From Aquincola tertiaricarbonis (GTDB taxonomy: Bacteria > Pseudomonadota > Gammaproteobacteria > Burkholderiales > Burkholderiaceae_C), in assembly GCF_023573145.1 (NCBI RefSeq), contig NZ_CP097636.1:2542001-2606000 (forward strand): a DNA stretch of 64,000 nt, in the 5' to 3' direction. Below the pieces are notes generated by a model. It was not told where the DNA came from. It searched no databases and saw only the letters and a program-made list of their open reading frames with translations. This document shows, piece by piece, positions 9,524-20,241 of the stretch. Each line of letters begins with the position of its first letter. Position 1 is the first letter of the stretch. A program made the position numbers and the translations under genes.

Positions 9524-9559
9524 ACTCATCTACACGGAAAAGCAGCGTTAATAGACCCC

Positions 9560-9575
9560 GAACCAGCCCTGGTTC
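9560..9575. promoter_or_regulatory. Operator-like palindrome in the hipA promoter
   Basis: GAACCAG and CTGGTTC are perfect complements separated by two bases. The palindrome ends one base before a TATAGA -10-like element (9577-9582), so a protein bound here would block RNA polymerase. HipB-type antitoxins repress their own operon through such dyads, so the HipB-like protein encoded downstream is the likely ligand (inference). Confidence 0.55.
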
Positions 9576-9576
9576 C

Positions 9577-9582
9577 TATAGA
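9577..9582 (+). promoter_or_regulatory. -10 element of the hipA operon
   Basis: TATAGA lies 11 bases before the ATG at 9594 and 5 bases before the alternative GTG at 9588. No ribosome-binding site precedes either start, so the transcript would be leaderless or nearly so. I find no good -35 hexamer. Confidence 0.45.
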
Positions 9583-9593
9583 ATTTCGTGCTT

Positions 9594-10928
9594 ATGAGCA
9601 CGAGCTGCACCCTGCAACTGCATGCCGACGGCGCCTGGCACGACGTCGCGCAGATCAGCCTGCAGGGCCCTGAAGCCGAAGGCTGGCGCGCCCGCAGCTA
9701 CAGCGGCTATGCGGTCGACTGGGCCTTCGCCCACACCGGCGCGGGGGATGCTTACGCCGCCTGCGCCCGCTGGCCGGTGGGGCTGGAGCCCTTGCAGGCG
9801 CCGCACTGGCCGGTGTTCCTCATCGACATGCTGCCCCAGGGCTTCGGTCGGCAAGAGCTGCTGCGCCGCATCGGCCTGCCCGCCACCGCTGGCGTGGCCG
9901 CCGACTGGCGGCTGCTGCAGGTGGGCGCCGGCCATCCCATCGGCCACCTGCGGGTAAAAGAAGCGGCCGAGTGGCTGGCGCAGCAGCCTGGGCCCACGCT
10001 GGGCTTCACCGACGCGCAGGTGGCCGAGCGCGGCCATGAGTTCTCGGAGTACCTGGCGTCGCACGGCCTCTTCGTGGCCGGGTCTTCGGGCGTGCAGGGT
10101 GAATGGCCCAAGGTGCTGCTGACGCGTGCGGAAGACGGCCTGCTGTACCTCGACCACAGCCTGCCCGACGCACGCGCGCGTCAGCACTACATCGTCAAAT
10201 TCGGCCGCGGCACCGATGCGCAGCTGGCCAGCATCCTGCGGCATGAGGCGCCCTACATGCAGCTGGCGCAATGGCTCGGCCTGCGGGTGCATGCGCCGCT
10301 GCTGCTGCAGCAGCGCGCCTTGTTCATCCCCCGCTTCGACCGCCGGGTGGCACGCGGCGGCGTGCTGCGGCTGGCGCAGGAAAGCATCGCCACCCTGACC
10401 GGCCTGCCGGGCTTAGACGCGGTGCCCAGCCACGACCAGGTGTGCGCGGCGTTGCTGCGCCACTGCACCGATCCGCAGGCCGAACTCATCGAGTACATCA
10501 AGCGCGACGTGGCCAATCTAGCCCTGGGCAACAAGGACAACCATGCCCGCAACACCGCGGTGCAGCGCGACTTTGCGGGCCGCGTGGCCTTGACGCCGCT
10601 GTACGACTTCGCGCCCATGCTGCTGCACCCCGACGGCATCGCCCGCCGCATCCGCTGGGAAGGCAACGACGATGGCCGGCCCGACTGGGGCCGTGTGATC
10701 GACCAGGTGTGCGCGCTGGCGGCCCCCCCGGCGGCCGGCCGGCGCCGCCGTGTCGCGCCACCGCCCCTCATCGACCGCGAAGCGCTGGTACACGGCCTGC
10801 GCGCAATGGAAGCGCCCTTGCGCCAGATCGCCGACGACGGCCAAGCCCTGGGCCTGGAACCCGCCCTGCTGCAACTGTTGCGCCCCGGCCTGCTGGCCCA
10901 GGCCGACAGCCTGGCGCAACTGGCCTGA
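9594..10928 (+). CDS. hipA: HipA-family serine/threonine kinase toxin
   Basis: A HipA-type protein kinase, 444 residues from ATG 9594 (GTG 9588 is the alternative). E. coli HipA phosphorylates glutamyl-tRNA synthetase and causes dormancy. Family blocks: VAGSSGVQGEWPKVLL (HipA nucleotide-loop region), HYIVKFGRGTD, a hallmark FIPRFDRR, the catalytic segment LALGNKDNHARN near residue 315, and the DFG-equivalent TPLYDFAPM. All key residues seem present, so it should be active. Unusually, the kinase gene precedes the HTH gene; in classical hipBA the antitoxin comes first. The target is unknown. Confidence 0.88.
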   Translation: MSTSCTLQLHADGAWHDVAQISLQGPEAEGWRARSYSGYAVDWAFAHTGAGDAYAACARWPVGLEPLQAPHWPVFLIDMLPQGFGRQELLRRIGLPATAGVAADWRLLQVGAGHPIGHLRVKEAAEWLAQQPGPTLGFTDAQVAERGHEFSEYLASHGLFVAGSSGVQGEWPKVLLTRAEDGLLYLDHSLPDARARQHYIVKFGRGTDAQLASILRHEAPYMQLAQWLGLRVHAPLLLQQRALFIPRFDRRVARGGVLRLAQESIATLTGLPGLDAVPSHDQVCAALLRHCTDPQAELIEYIKRDVANLALGNKDNHARNTAVQRDFAGRVALTPLYDFAPMLLHPDGIARRIRWEGNDDGRPDWGRVIDQVCALAAPPAAGRRRRVAPPPLIDREALVHGLRAMEAPLRQIADDGQALGLEPALLQLLRPGLLAQADSLAQLA

Positions 10929-10934
10929 GCCCCC

Positions 10935-11231
10935 ATGGACAAGCGCTACAACGCCCTGCCGCTGGCCGACCAGCTGGCCCTGCGCCAGCAGGCCATCGAC
11001 GACGTGCTGGCCCACCCCGAATGGACGCTGGCCCAGGCCGTGCGCCACCTGAAGAAAACCATGCGGCTGACCACCGCCGAAATGGCGCAGCTCTCGGGCG
11101 TGGCCTACCGCACGGTGCAGGACATCGAGCAGGAACGCAGCGAAGGCACGGTGCAGACCATGAACCGGCTGCTGGGCATGCTGGGCCTGAAGCTGGGCGT
11201 GGTGCGGCGCGCGGGCGACGACGGCGCCTAA
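10935..11231 (+). CDS. HTH protein, probable HipB-like antitoxin
   Basis: A 98-residue protein with a Cro/C1-type helix-turn-helix at about 47-85 (RLTTAEMAQLSGVAYRTVQDIEQ). It starts six bases after the hipA stop, so it is co-transcribed and is the likely antitoxin and autorepressor. The first 45 residues (DKRYNALPLADQLALRQQAIDDVLAHPEW) form an extra helical segment not found in E. coli HipB. I see no clear ribosome-binding site, so translation probably depends on the preceding gene. Confidence 0.75.
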   Translation: MDKRYNALPLADQLALRQQAIDDVLAHPEWTLAQAVRHLKKTMRLTTAEMAQLSGVAYRTVQDIEQERSEGTVQTMNRLLGMLGLKLGVVRRAGDDGA

Positions 11232-11241
11232 CATCGGCCGC

Positions 11242-13572
11242 ATGGCGTCCCCGATGTCCCTGCCCGACGCCGCCACCGAAGCGTCCCCCGAAGCGGCCCC
11301 CGCGCCCTACCCCATCGCCGTGCGCGCGATGTGCGAGTTCACCGCCAAGGAAGGCGACCTCGACCTGCGCTTCACACCCTCGCCCACCGCGCAGGAAGGC
11401 ATCGAGGGCCATGCCACCGTGGCGGCGCGCCGCGGCGCCGGCTGGCAGGCCGAGCTGAGCCTGTCGGCCGAACTGGGCGGCCTGCTGCTGCGCGGCCGTG
11501 CCGACGGCTTCAACGCCGCGCGCGGCCGGCTGGAGGAGGTGAAGACCTACCGCGGCGAGTTCGATGCCATCCCCGCCAACCATCGGGCGCTGCACTGGGC
11601 CCAGCTCAAGGTCTACGGCGCGCTGCTGTGCCGCCAGCAGGGCCTGGCGCAGATCGAGCTGGCGCTGGTGTACTTCCACGTCGACAAGCAGACCGAGACC
11701 CCGCTGGTGGAGGTGCACACGGCCGAGGCGCTGGCCGCCTTTCTGGCGCTGCAGGTGCAGCGCTTTGCCGACTGGGCCGCGCAGGAGCAGGCCCACCGCG
11801 CCGCCCGCGATGGCGCACTGCAGTCGCTGGCGTTTCCGCATGGCAGCTTCCGCCGCGGCCAGCGCATGCTGGCCGAGAACGTGTACCGCGCCGCGGTGCG
11901 CGGCCGCTGCCTGCTGGCGCAGGCGCCCACCGGCATCGGCAAGACCATGGGCACGCTGTTTCCGCTGCTCAAGGCAGCGCCAGGCCAGCGCATCGACAAG
12001 CTGTTTTTCCTCACCGCCAAAGGCTCGGGCCGGCAACTGGCGCTCGATGCCTTGCAGCTGCTGGCGCAGGCCGACGGCGCGCCGCCGCTGCGGGTGATCG
12101 AGATCACCGCCCGCGACAAGGCCTGCGAGCACCCCGACAAGGCCTGCCATGGCGACAGCTGCCCGCTGGCCCGAGGCTTCTACGACCGCCTGCCCGCCGC
12201 CCGCGCCGCCGCGGTGCAGGCCGCCGGCCCGCTGCCGCGCGAAGCGCTGCGCGAGCTGGCCGCCGCCCATGCCGTGTGCCCGTACTACCTGGCGCAGGAA
12301 CTGGCGCGCTGGGCCGACGTGGTGGTGGCCGACTACAACCATTACTTCGACGGCAGCGCGCTGCTGCATGCGCTGGCGCAGCAGCAGGGCTGGCGCGTGG
12401 GTCTGCTGGTGGATGAAGCGCACAACCTGGTGGACCGCGCCCGCGCGATGTACACCGCCGAGCTGGACCAGGCCCGGCTGCAGGCCGTGCGGCACGAGGC
12501 CACCGGCCTGCCCAAGCGGGCGCTGAACAAGCTGCACAAGACCTGGGCCGCGCTGGCCGCCGCCCAGCCGGCCGACTACCAGACGCTGGCCCAGGTGCCC
12601 GACGACCTGGCCACCGCGCTGCAGCAGGCCATTGCCGCCATCGCCGAGCAGCTGGCCGAGCAGCCCGAGGGCATCGCCAGCGAGTTGCTCAACTTCTTCT
12701 TCGATGCCACGCACTTCGCCAGGCTGCTGGAGAGCTTCGGCGACCACTCGCTGTTCGACATCACGCGCAGCCAGGGCGGCGGCGCGCTGGCCAAGCCCAG
12801 CGCGGTGCTGTGCGTGCGCAACCTGGTGCCGGCGCCCTTCCTGCAGCCGCGCTTCGCGGCCACGCACACCACCACGCTGTTCTCGGCCACGCTCACGCCC
12901 ACGCAGTTCTACCTCGACCTGCTGGGCCTGCCGGCCGACACCGTGGCGGTGGACGTGGAGTCGCCGTTCGAGGCACGGCAGCTCTCGGTGCAGGTGGCCC
13001 GCCACATCTCCACCCGCTGGCAGCACCGCGACGCCTCGCTGGCACCCATCGCCCGCCTCATCGGACAGCAGTACGCGCAGCGGCCGGGCAACTACCTGGC
13101 CTTCTTCAGCAGCTTCGACTATCTGCAGCGCGCGGCCGCGCTGCTGGCCGAACAGCATCCCGAGGTGCCGCAGTGGCTGCAGGCCCGCGGCATGGGCGCG
13201 GCCGAGCGCGAGGCCTTCCTCGCCCGCTTCCAGGAGGGCGGCGCCGGCGTCGGCTTCGCGGTGCTGGGCGGGCAGTTCGGCGAAGGCATCGACCTGCCGG
13301 GCCGACGCCTGATCGGCGCCTTCATCGCCACGCTGGGCCTGCCGCCGCTGAACGACACCAACGAGCGCATGCGCGAACGCATGGCCGCCCGCTTCGGCAA
13401 GACGCAGGGCTACGACTACACCTACCTCTACCCGGGCCTGCAGAAGGTGGTGCAGGCCGCTGGCCGCGTCATCCGCACGCCCAGCGACGAAGGCGTGATC
13501 CACCTGATCGACGATCGCTTCGGGCGCGCCGAGGTGCGGCGGCTGCTGCCTTCCTGGTGGTCCGCGGCCTGA
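11242..13572 (+). CDS. Rad3/DinG-like superfamily 2 DNA helicase with N-terminal PD-(D/E)XK nuclease-like domain
   Basis: A 776-residue helicase. Walker A is APTGIGKT (near 230) and the DEAH motif is LLVDEAHNLVDRAR (near 391). Between them lie spaced cysteines (CEHPDKACHGDSC ... AVCPY) in the place of the Fe-S cluster of XPD/DinG helicases. C-terminal motifs are GGQFGEGIDLPG and QAAGRVIRTPSDEG. Residues 1-200 are extra: LLLRGRADGFN, LEEVKTY and HWAQLKVYGALL match the G-x-x-D, E-x-K and Q-x3-Y pattern of RecB/Cas4-type nucleases. It starts 10 bases after the HipB-like gene. Likely role is repair or processing of branched or foreign DNA; this is inference. Confidence 0.85.
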   Translation: MASPMSLPDAATEASPEAAPAPYPIAVRAMCEFTAKEGDLDLRFTPSPTAQEGIEGHATVAARRGAGWQAELSLSAELGGLLLRGRADGFNAARGRLEEVKTYRGEFDAIPANHRALHWAQLKVYGALLCRQQGLAQIELALVYFHVDKQTETPLVEVHTAEALAAFLALQVQRFADWAAQEQAHRAARDGALQSLAFPHGSFRRGQRMLAENVYRAAVRGRCLLAQAPTGIGKTMGTLFPLLKAAPGQRIDKLFFLTAKGSGRQLALDALQLLAQADGAPPLRVIEITARDKACEHPDKACHGDSCPLARGFYDRLPAARAAAVQAAGPLPREALRELAAAHAVCPYYLAQELARWADVVVADYNHYFDGSALLHALAQQQGWRVGLLVDEAHNLVDRARAMYTAELDQARLQAVRHEATGLPKRALNKLHKTWAALAAAQPADYQTLAQVPDDLATALQQAIAAIAEQLAEQPEGIASELLNFFFDATHFARLLESFGDHSLFDITRSQGGGALAKPSAVLCVRNLVPAPFLQPRFAATHTTTLFSATLTPTQFYLDLLGLPADTVAVDVESPFEARQLSVQVARHISTRWQHRDASLAPIARLIGQQYAQRPGNYLAFFSSFDYLQRAAALLAEQHPEVPQWLQARGMGAAEREAFLARFQEGGAGVGFAVLGGQFGEGIDLPGRRLIGAFIATLGLPPLNDTNERMRERMAARFGKTQGYDYTYLYPGLQKVVQAAGRVIRTPSDEGVIHLIDDRFGRAEVRRLLPSWWSAA

Positions 13573-13824
13573 CGCGACCCGTCAGCCGCCGCATGCCACA
13601 AGGCCGTGCGGCTTGTGTCAAGATGAACGCAATTGCGACATCAACGCCAACTTTGCACCCGAAATCAATCTCATCTCTCAAGATTGTCATATTTCGGTCG
13701 ATTTAGGCTTGATGGCGTCGCAATCCGCCCCAAGAATTTGGGCCGGGGTGGATACGCGCTGGATTTTTTCAGATTCCAGCTTCGCGCTTCGCTGTCACCG
13801 TAAAGCCACCTTGATGAAAATCTG
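13573..13824. other. AT-richer intergenic region before the diguanylate cyclase gene
   Basis: This 252-base gap is visibly richer in A and T than the flanks. It contains a CACAAG/CTTGTG hairpin at 13597-13617 after the helicase stop, without a T-run, and probably the promoter of the next gene. I see no convincing small gene or riboswitch. Confidence 0.4.
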
Positions 13825-14907
13825 ATGCCACATACCAGGCGGCTCGCCGAAATCACCAAGAGCGTCGGCGAGCTCTCGTTCAACGACTACCTGACCTATC
13901 TCGCGTACGCCGAGATCAATGGCAGGAAAGCCACCCTGCGCGTGCAGGGCATGGCCTTGTTCGCCTGGCTGGTGGTGATGATGGTCGCACCGGGTTCGGA
14001 GGCGCTGTCGTCCACCAAGTCCGCCATTTATGGCGTGGCGATGGTGATGGGCCTGGCGGCCACGGCACTGGCCCCCCGCTTTTTGGCAGGTGCGGTCGCA
14101 CGGGTTTTCTTCGCCGTCGTGCTGGCGGACGCCCTCGGTTTTGTGGTCAGCCAGTCGCCGTATTCGCTGCTGTGGCAGGTGAGCATCTGCGCGATCGTGG
14201 TGGTGGCGATGTCGCCGGTGCACTATGAGCCCATCTCCTATGGCGTGGCCACGTTGCTGATCAACCTGTGCCTGCTGGTGCCCAGAGGCCGGGAGATCGT
14301 CGGCAACCCCGAGGCGGGCTGGATGATGTGCATGCTGGTGGCGGCTTTCGTCTTCGGCGTCACCATCAATGCGCTGCAGTTCCTCGACCGGATGAAGCTG
14401 AACAAGGTGCACCGGCGCCTCGCCGAGCTGGCCTTCAAGGACGGGCTCACCCGCATCAACAACCGCCGCGCCTTTGTCGGCGAACTGATCAGGGCCACCC
14501 AGCAGCTGGACGAAACCGGCCTTTATCTCTTCCTGATCGACGCCGATGACTTCAAATCGATCAACGATCGGCACGGGCACGACATCGGCGACGAGGTACT
14601 GCAGTTCATCGCCGCCCGCATCCGCGCCGTGGCGGGCGAGGCCGACTGCGGCCGCCTGGGTGGTGAGGAATTCGGGATGATCTGCCGCGGCGACCGCCTG
14701 CGCGCCCAAGGCCAGGCGGCGGCCTTGAACCAGGCCATCACCGCCACGCCCATCCGCGGCATCACCGTCAGCGTCAGCATAGGGGTTGCCGAATATCGCC
14801 GCGGCATGCTCATTCCCAGGCTGCTGAAAATGGCCGACGAGGCGCTGTACCACGCCAAGCGGTCGGGCAAGAACAGGTATCACTTTGCCGAACCACAGTC
14901 ACCGTGA
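13825..14907 (+). CDS. Membrane diguanylate cyclase (GGDEF)
   Basis: Makes the second messenger cyclic di-GMP. Residues 40-190 contain about six hydrophobic helices (LFAWLVVMMVAPG, IYGVAMVMGLAATALA, LLWQVSICAIVVVAM and others) with no recognised sensor family. The catalytic domain (about 205-355) has KDGLTRINNRRAF, IDADDFKSINDRHGHDIGDEVL and an intact GGEEF near residue 280, so it should be active. I see no RxxD inhibitory site. It overlaps the following Crp/Fnr gene by four bases (GTGA), so the two are translated together. Confidence 0.9.
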   Translation: MPHTRRLAEITKSVGELSFNDYLTYLAYAEINGRKATLRVQGMALFAWLVVMMVAPGSEALSSTKSAIYGVAMVMGLAATALAPRFLAGAVARVFFAVVLADALGFVVSQSPYSLLWQVSICAIVVVAMSPVHYEPISYGVATLLINLCLLVPRGREIVGNPEAGWMMCMLVAAFVFGVTINALQFLDRMKLNKVHRRLAELAFKDGLTRINNRRAFVGELIRATQQLDETGLYLFLIDADDFKSINDRHGHDIGDEVLQFIAARIRAVAGEADCGRLGGEEFGMICRGDRLRAQGQAAALNQAITATPIRGITVSVSIGVAEYRRGMLIPRLLKMADEALYHAKRSGKNRYHFAEPQSP

Positions 14908-15656
14908 CATCGTCCTCCAGCGCAATGATGCTCGCGCGGCTCAAGATGAGCGACAGCATCTGGTTTCGGGATTGGCCCGCCACCGACGTGGACCAAATCC
15001 TGTCGCTCAGCAGGTTTCGCCAGCACCAGAAATCAGAAATGATTTACCGTGATGGTGATGCCGACGAACTGATATTCATGCTCACGGGTTCAGCCTGGAC
15101 CTGCATGAAGAGCGACCATAAGTCGGTGCGCTTCGGCATGGTTTATGGCGCCACGCTGATCGGGCTTTCGCGCCTGCTCACCGAGCGATTCGTCGACGAC
15201 CCCTGCTACGAATTCCTGGCGGCCGAGGAGACGCTCGTGATGGCGATTCCCGCGCGCACGCTCGTGGGTTATCTCGACGCGCGGCCGCAGCTGTGGCGCG
15301 CGATGACCGAAGCCGCCGTGCTGTACCAGCGGCACTGCATCAAGCTGGCGCTGGTGTTCTACAGCGGGCCCGTGAAAGACCGCTTGATCTCCGCCCTCTA
15401 CCAGTTCGGGCTGTCGGCATCGTTGAATGCGGGCCAGCAGCCGCAGCAGGAACTGGCCATCCCGCAAGAGGAACTAGCCACGCTCATCCAGTCATCACGC
15501 CAGCACGTCAACCGCGCGCTGCGCGAGCTGGAGTCAGACAACATCGTCAAACTCGGTTACAAGCGCATCGAGATCGTCGATGCGCCTGCACTGGAGCGTC
15601 TGGCTGTCGCACGTCTGATCGGCATGGCCACGCCCACCCGTGAAAAAAATGACTAA
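14904..15656 (+). CDS. Crp/Fnr-family transcription regulator
   Basis: Cyclic-nucleotide-fold regulator of up to 250 residues. The N-terminal beta-barrel domain is about 20-140 (IYRDGDADELIFMLTGSAW), followed by a dimer helix and a C-terminal winged helix with IPQEELATLIQSSRQHVNRALRELE. There is no N-terminal Cys cluster, so it is not an oxygen-sensing Fnr. The start is uncertain: GTG 14904 overlaps the cyclase stop, while ATG 14925 and ATG 14928 are close alternatives. Being co-translated with a diguanylate cyclase, it may respond to cyclic di-GMP, as Clp does in Xanthomonas; this is inference. Confidence 0.85.
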   Translation: MTSSSSAMMLARLKMSDSIWFRDWPATDVDQILSLSRFRQHQKSEMIYRDGDADELIFMLTGSAWTCMKSDHKSVRFGMVYGATLIGLSRLLTERFVDDPCYEFLAAEETLVMAIPARTLVGYLDARPQLWRAMTEAAVLYQRHCIKLALVFYSGPVKDRLISALYQFGLSASLNAGQQPQQELAIPQEELATLIQSSRQHVNRALRELESDNIVKLGYKRIEIVDAPALERLAVARLIGMATPTREKND

Positions 15657-15754
15657 GCTGAAGGTAGTGCAGGAGGCGTTTCCAGCGGGGGCGGCAGCCC
15701 CCAGTCCACATCGGTCCAGTCAGGCGCGTCGTTCAGCGGGTGGCTGCAGCCCCA

Positions 15755-16606
15755 ATGCCTGAGCCACGCATGCCCATCCCCAACGCAGCCCAGATCGCCC
15801 CGCACACCCCGCCCCGCGGCCCCACCCGCTGCCGGCGGCGCACGGCGATGGCGGTCGCCTTGTGGCTGGCAGCCGGCCTGGCCTTGGCGGCGCCTAAGCC
15901 GCCCGCCCCCACCGAAACCGTGACCATCGCCGGCGAGGATGACTGGGCCCCCTACTCCCACGTGCCGCCGGGCAGCAGCCAGCCGGTGGGCCTGGCGGTC
16001 GACATCGTGCGCGAGGCCTTCGCCACCCAGGGCATCGCGGTGCGCTTCGTCGGCGTGCCCTTCGCGCGCTGCCTGTACCTGGCCAAGGTGGGCCGGGTGG
16101 CCGGTTGCTTCGACGCCACCCTGGTGGACGACCTGCGCGACGACTACCACTGGCACCCGACACCGATGTTTCATGAGGAGCTGGCCATCTTCGGCCGCAC
16201 GGCCGACCGCCATGCCGACGTCACGCTGGCCGACCTGGAGGGCCGCACCGTCGGCTACACGCTGGGCTACACCTACCCGGCGTCGTTCCGCCAGAACCCG
16301 CGCATCCGCAAGGTGGAGGCCAAGTCCGACCAGCAGCTGCTGGAGATGCTGCGCAGCGGCCGCGTCGACTTCATCCTGATCAACACCCTGCCGGCCTGGC
16401 TGCGCATGTCCACCCAGCCGGCGCTGCGCCAGGCGGTTGGCCGCGTGGGCGTGGTGTCGCAGGACGGCTTCTGGGTGGCCTTCACCCGCGCCACGCCCGA
16501 TGGCGAACGCCTGTCGCAGCGCTTCGAACAGGGGCTGGCGGTGCTGCGCGCCAATGGCCGGCTGGCCGAGATGCAGGCGGCGCTGCGGCGCCGGCTGGGC
16601 CACTGA
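15755..16606 (+). CDS. Periplasmic solute-binding protein (PBPb type)
   Basis: A periplasmic binding protein of the amino-acid family. A hydrophobic segment ([14 protein letters not shown]) is followed by the mature protein starting near [17 protein letters not shown]. Family features are [28 protein letters not shown] and [15 protein letters not shown]. The start is uncertain: ATG 15755 is used, with ATG 15770, GTG 15740 and ATG 15848 possible; the longer forms leave an unusually long Arg-rich n-region. No transporter genes follow. Instead a hybrid kinase begins 14 bases later, so the protein may deliver a ligand to that sensor. Confidence 0.8.
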   Translation: MPEPRMPIPNAAQIAPHTPPRGPTRCRRRTAMAVALWLAAGLALAAPKPPAPTETVTIAGEDDWAPYSHVPPGSSQPVGLAVDIVREAFATQGIAVRFVGVPFARCLYLAKVGRVAGCFDATLVDDLRDDYHWHPTPMFHEELAIFGRTADRHADVTLADLEGRTVGYTLGYTYPASFRQNPRIRKVEAKSDQQLLEMLRSGRVDFILINTLPAWLRMSTQPALRQAVGRVGVVSQDGFWVAFTRATPDGERLSQRFEQGLAVLRANGRLAEMQAALRRRLGH

Positions 16607-16620
16607 GGTCGCGCACCGCC

Positions 16621-19350
<2,730 letters not shown>

Positions 19351-19425
19351 CGCCAGCAGGCCGGCGCTGCCTGCGCTAACCTGCCCGGTCCGCCCGACCC
19401 GCCAGGCCCACACGCGCCGCCCGCC

Positions 19426-20241
19426 ATGCATTTCACGCCCGACCACCGCCCGCCGCAGCAGCCCACGCCGCTGGCCTGGCACTTCGCCTTCGTCGACCGC
19501 CAGCTGCTGCTGCCCGAAGACGAAGGTCAGCCGCTGCAGCCCGGCCAGCCGACCGACTGGCCGGCCGAAGCAGCCACGCGCCACTACCTGGGCCGCCTGC
19601 AGGACCATGACGTGTGGACGCTGACCCTGCCCGAAGTGCCGGCCGGCTGGCGGCGGGTGCCGCTGCGCGCCGCGATGATGCAGTTCGATGCGCCGCTGCT
19701 GGCCCTGGCCGGGCGCGCCGCCCAGGTGCTGGAATGGGACCGCACCCACCGCCACTGCGGCGTGTGCGGCACGCCCACCGAGCTGCAGGCCGGCGAGCGC
19801 GCCCGCGTGTGCCCGGCCTGCGGCCATGCGGCCTACCCGCGCATCAGCCCGGCGATGATGGCCCTGGTGTGGCGCCCCGGCGAGCTGCTGCTGGCGCGGG
19901 CGCCGCACTTCGCGCCCGGCATGTACAGCGCGCTGGCCGGCTTCGTGGAGCCGGGCGAATCGCTGGAAGACTGCGTGCGCCGCGAGGTGGCCGAGGAGGT
20001 GGGCGTGCGGGTGAAAAACCTGCGCTACTTCGGCAGCCAGAGCTGGCCCTTCCCGCACAGCCTGATGGTGGCCTTCACCGCCGAGTGGGACGGCGGCGAG
20101 ATCGTGCCGCAGCCCGAGGAGATCGAGCATGCGGCCTGGTACCCGCTGGACGCGCTGCCGGGCATCCCGCCGCGCTTTTCCATCGCCGGCCACCTGATCC
20201 GCGACTGGGTGGCCAGGCTGGCCGGCGAAGGCACGCCATGA
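19426..20241 (+). CDS. nudC: NAD(+) diphosphatase / RNA deNADding enzyme NudC
   Basis: Nudix hydrolase of 271 residues that splits NAD(H) and removes NAD caps from RNA. The zinc ribbon is CGVCGTPTE ... CPACGHAAYPR (two CxxC pairs). The Nudix box is GFVEPGESLEDCVRREVAEE, followed by the NudC-specific SQSWPFPHSLM. Its stop overlaps the amidase start (ATGA). Confidence 0.94.
   Translation: MHFTPDHRPPQQPTPLAWHFAFVDRQLLLPEDEGQPLQPGQPTDWPAEAATRHYLGRLQDHDVWTLTLPEVPAGWRRVPLRAAMMQFDAPLLALAGRAAQVLEWDRTHRHCGVCGTPTELQAGERARVCPACGHAAYPRISPAMMALVWRPGELLLARAPHFAPGMYSALAGFVEPGESLEDCVRREVAEEVGVRVKNLRYFGSQSWPFPHSLMVAFTAEWDGGEIVPQPEEIEHAAWYPLDALPGIPPRFSIAGHLIRDWVARLAGEGTP

Noticed and set aside
10768..13503. 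A 911-residue minus-strand frame opposite the helicase gene
   Set aside because: No recognisable motifs and low-complexity composition; the plus strand carries all helicase motifs.
13597..13617. CACAAG/CTTGTG hairpin as a rho-independent terminator of the helicase gene
   Set aside because: No T-run follows and the stem needs a bulge; kept only as a note in the gap description.
13613..13825. A 70-residue frame in the AT-richer gap before the diguanylate cyclase
   Set aside because: No ribosome-binding site, no family resemblance, and it ends at the next start codon; more likely promoter DNA.
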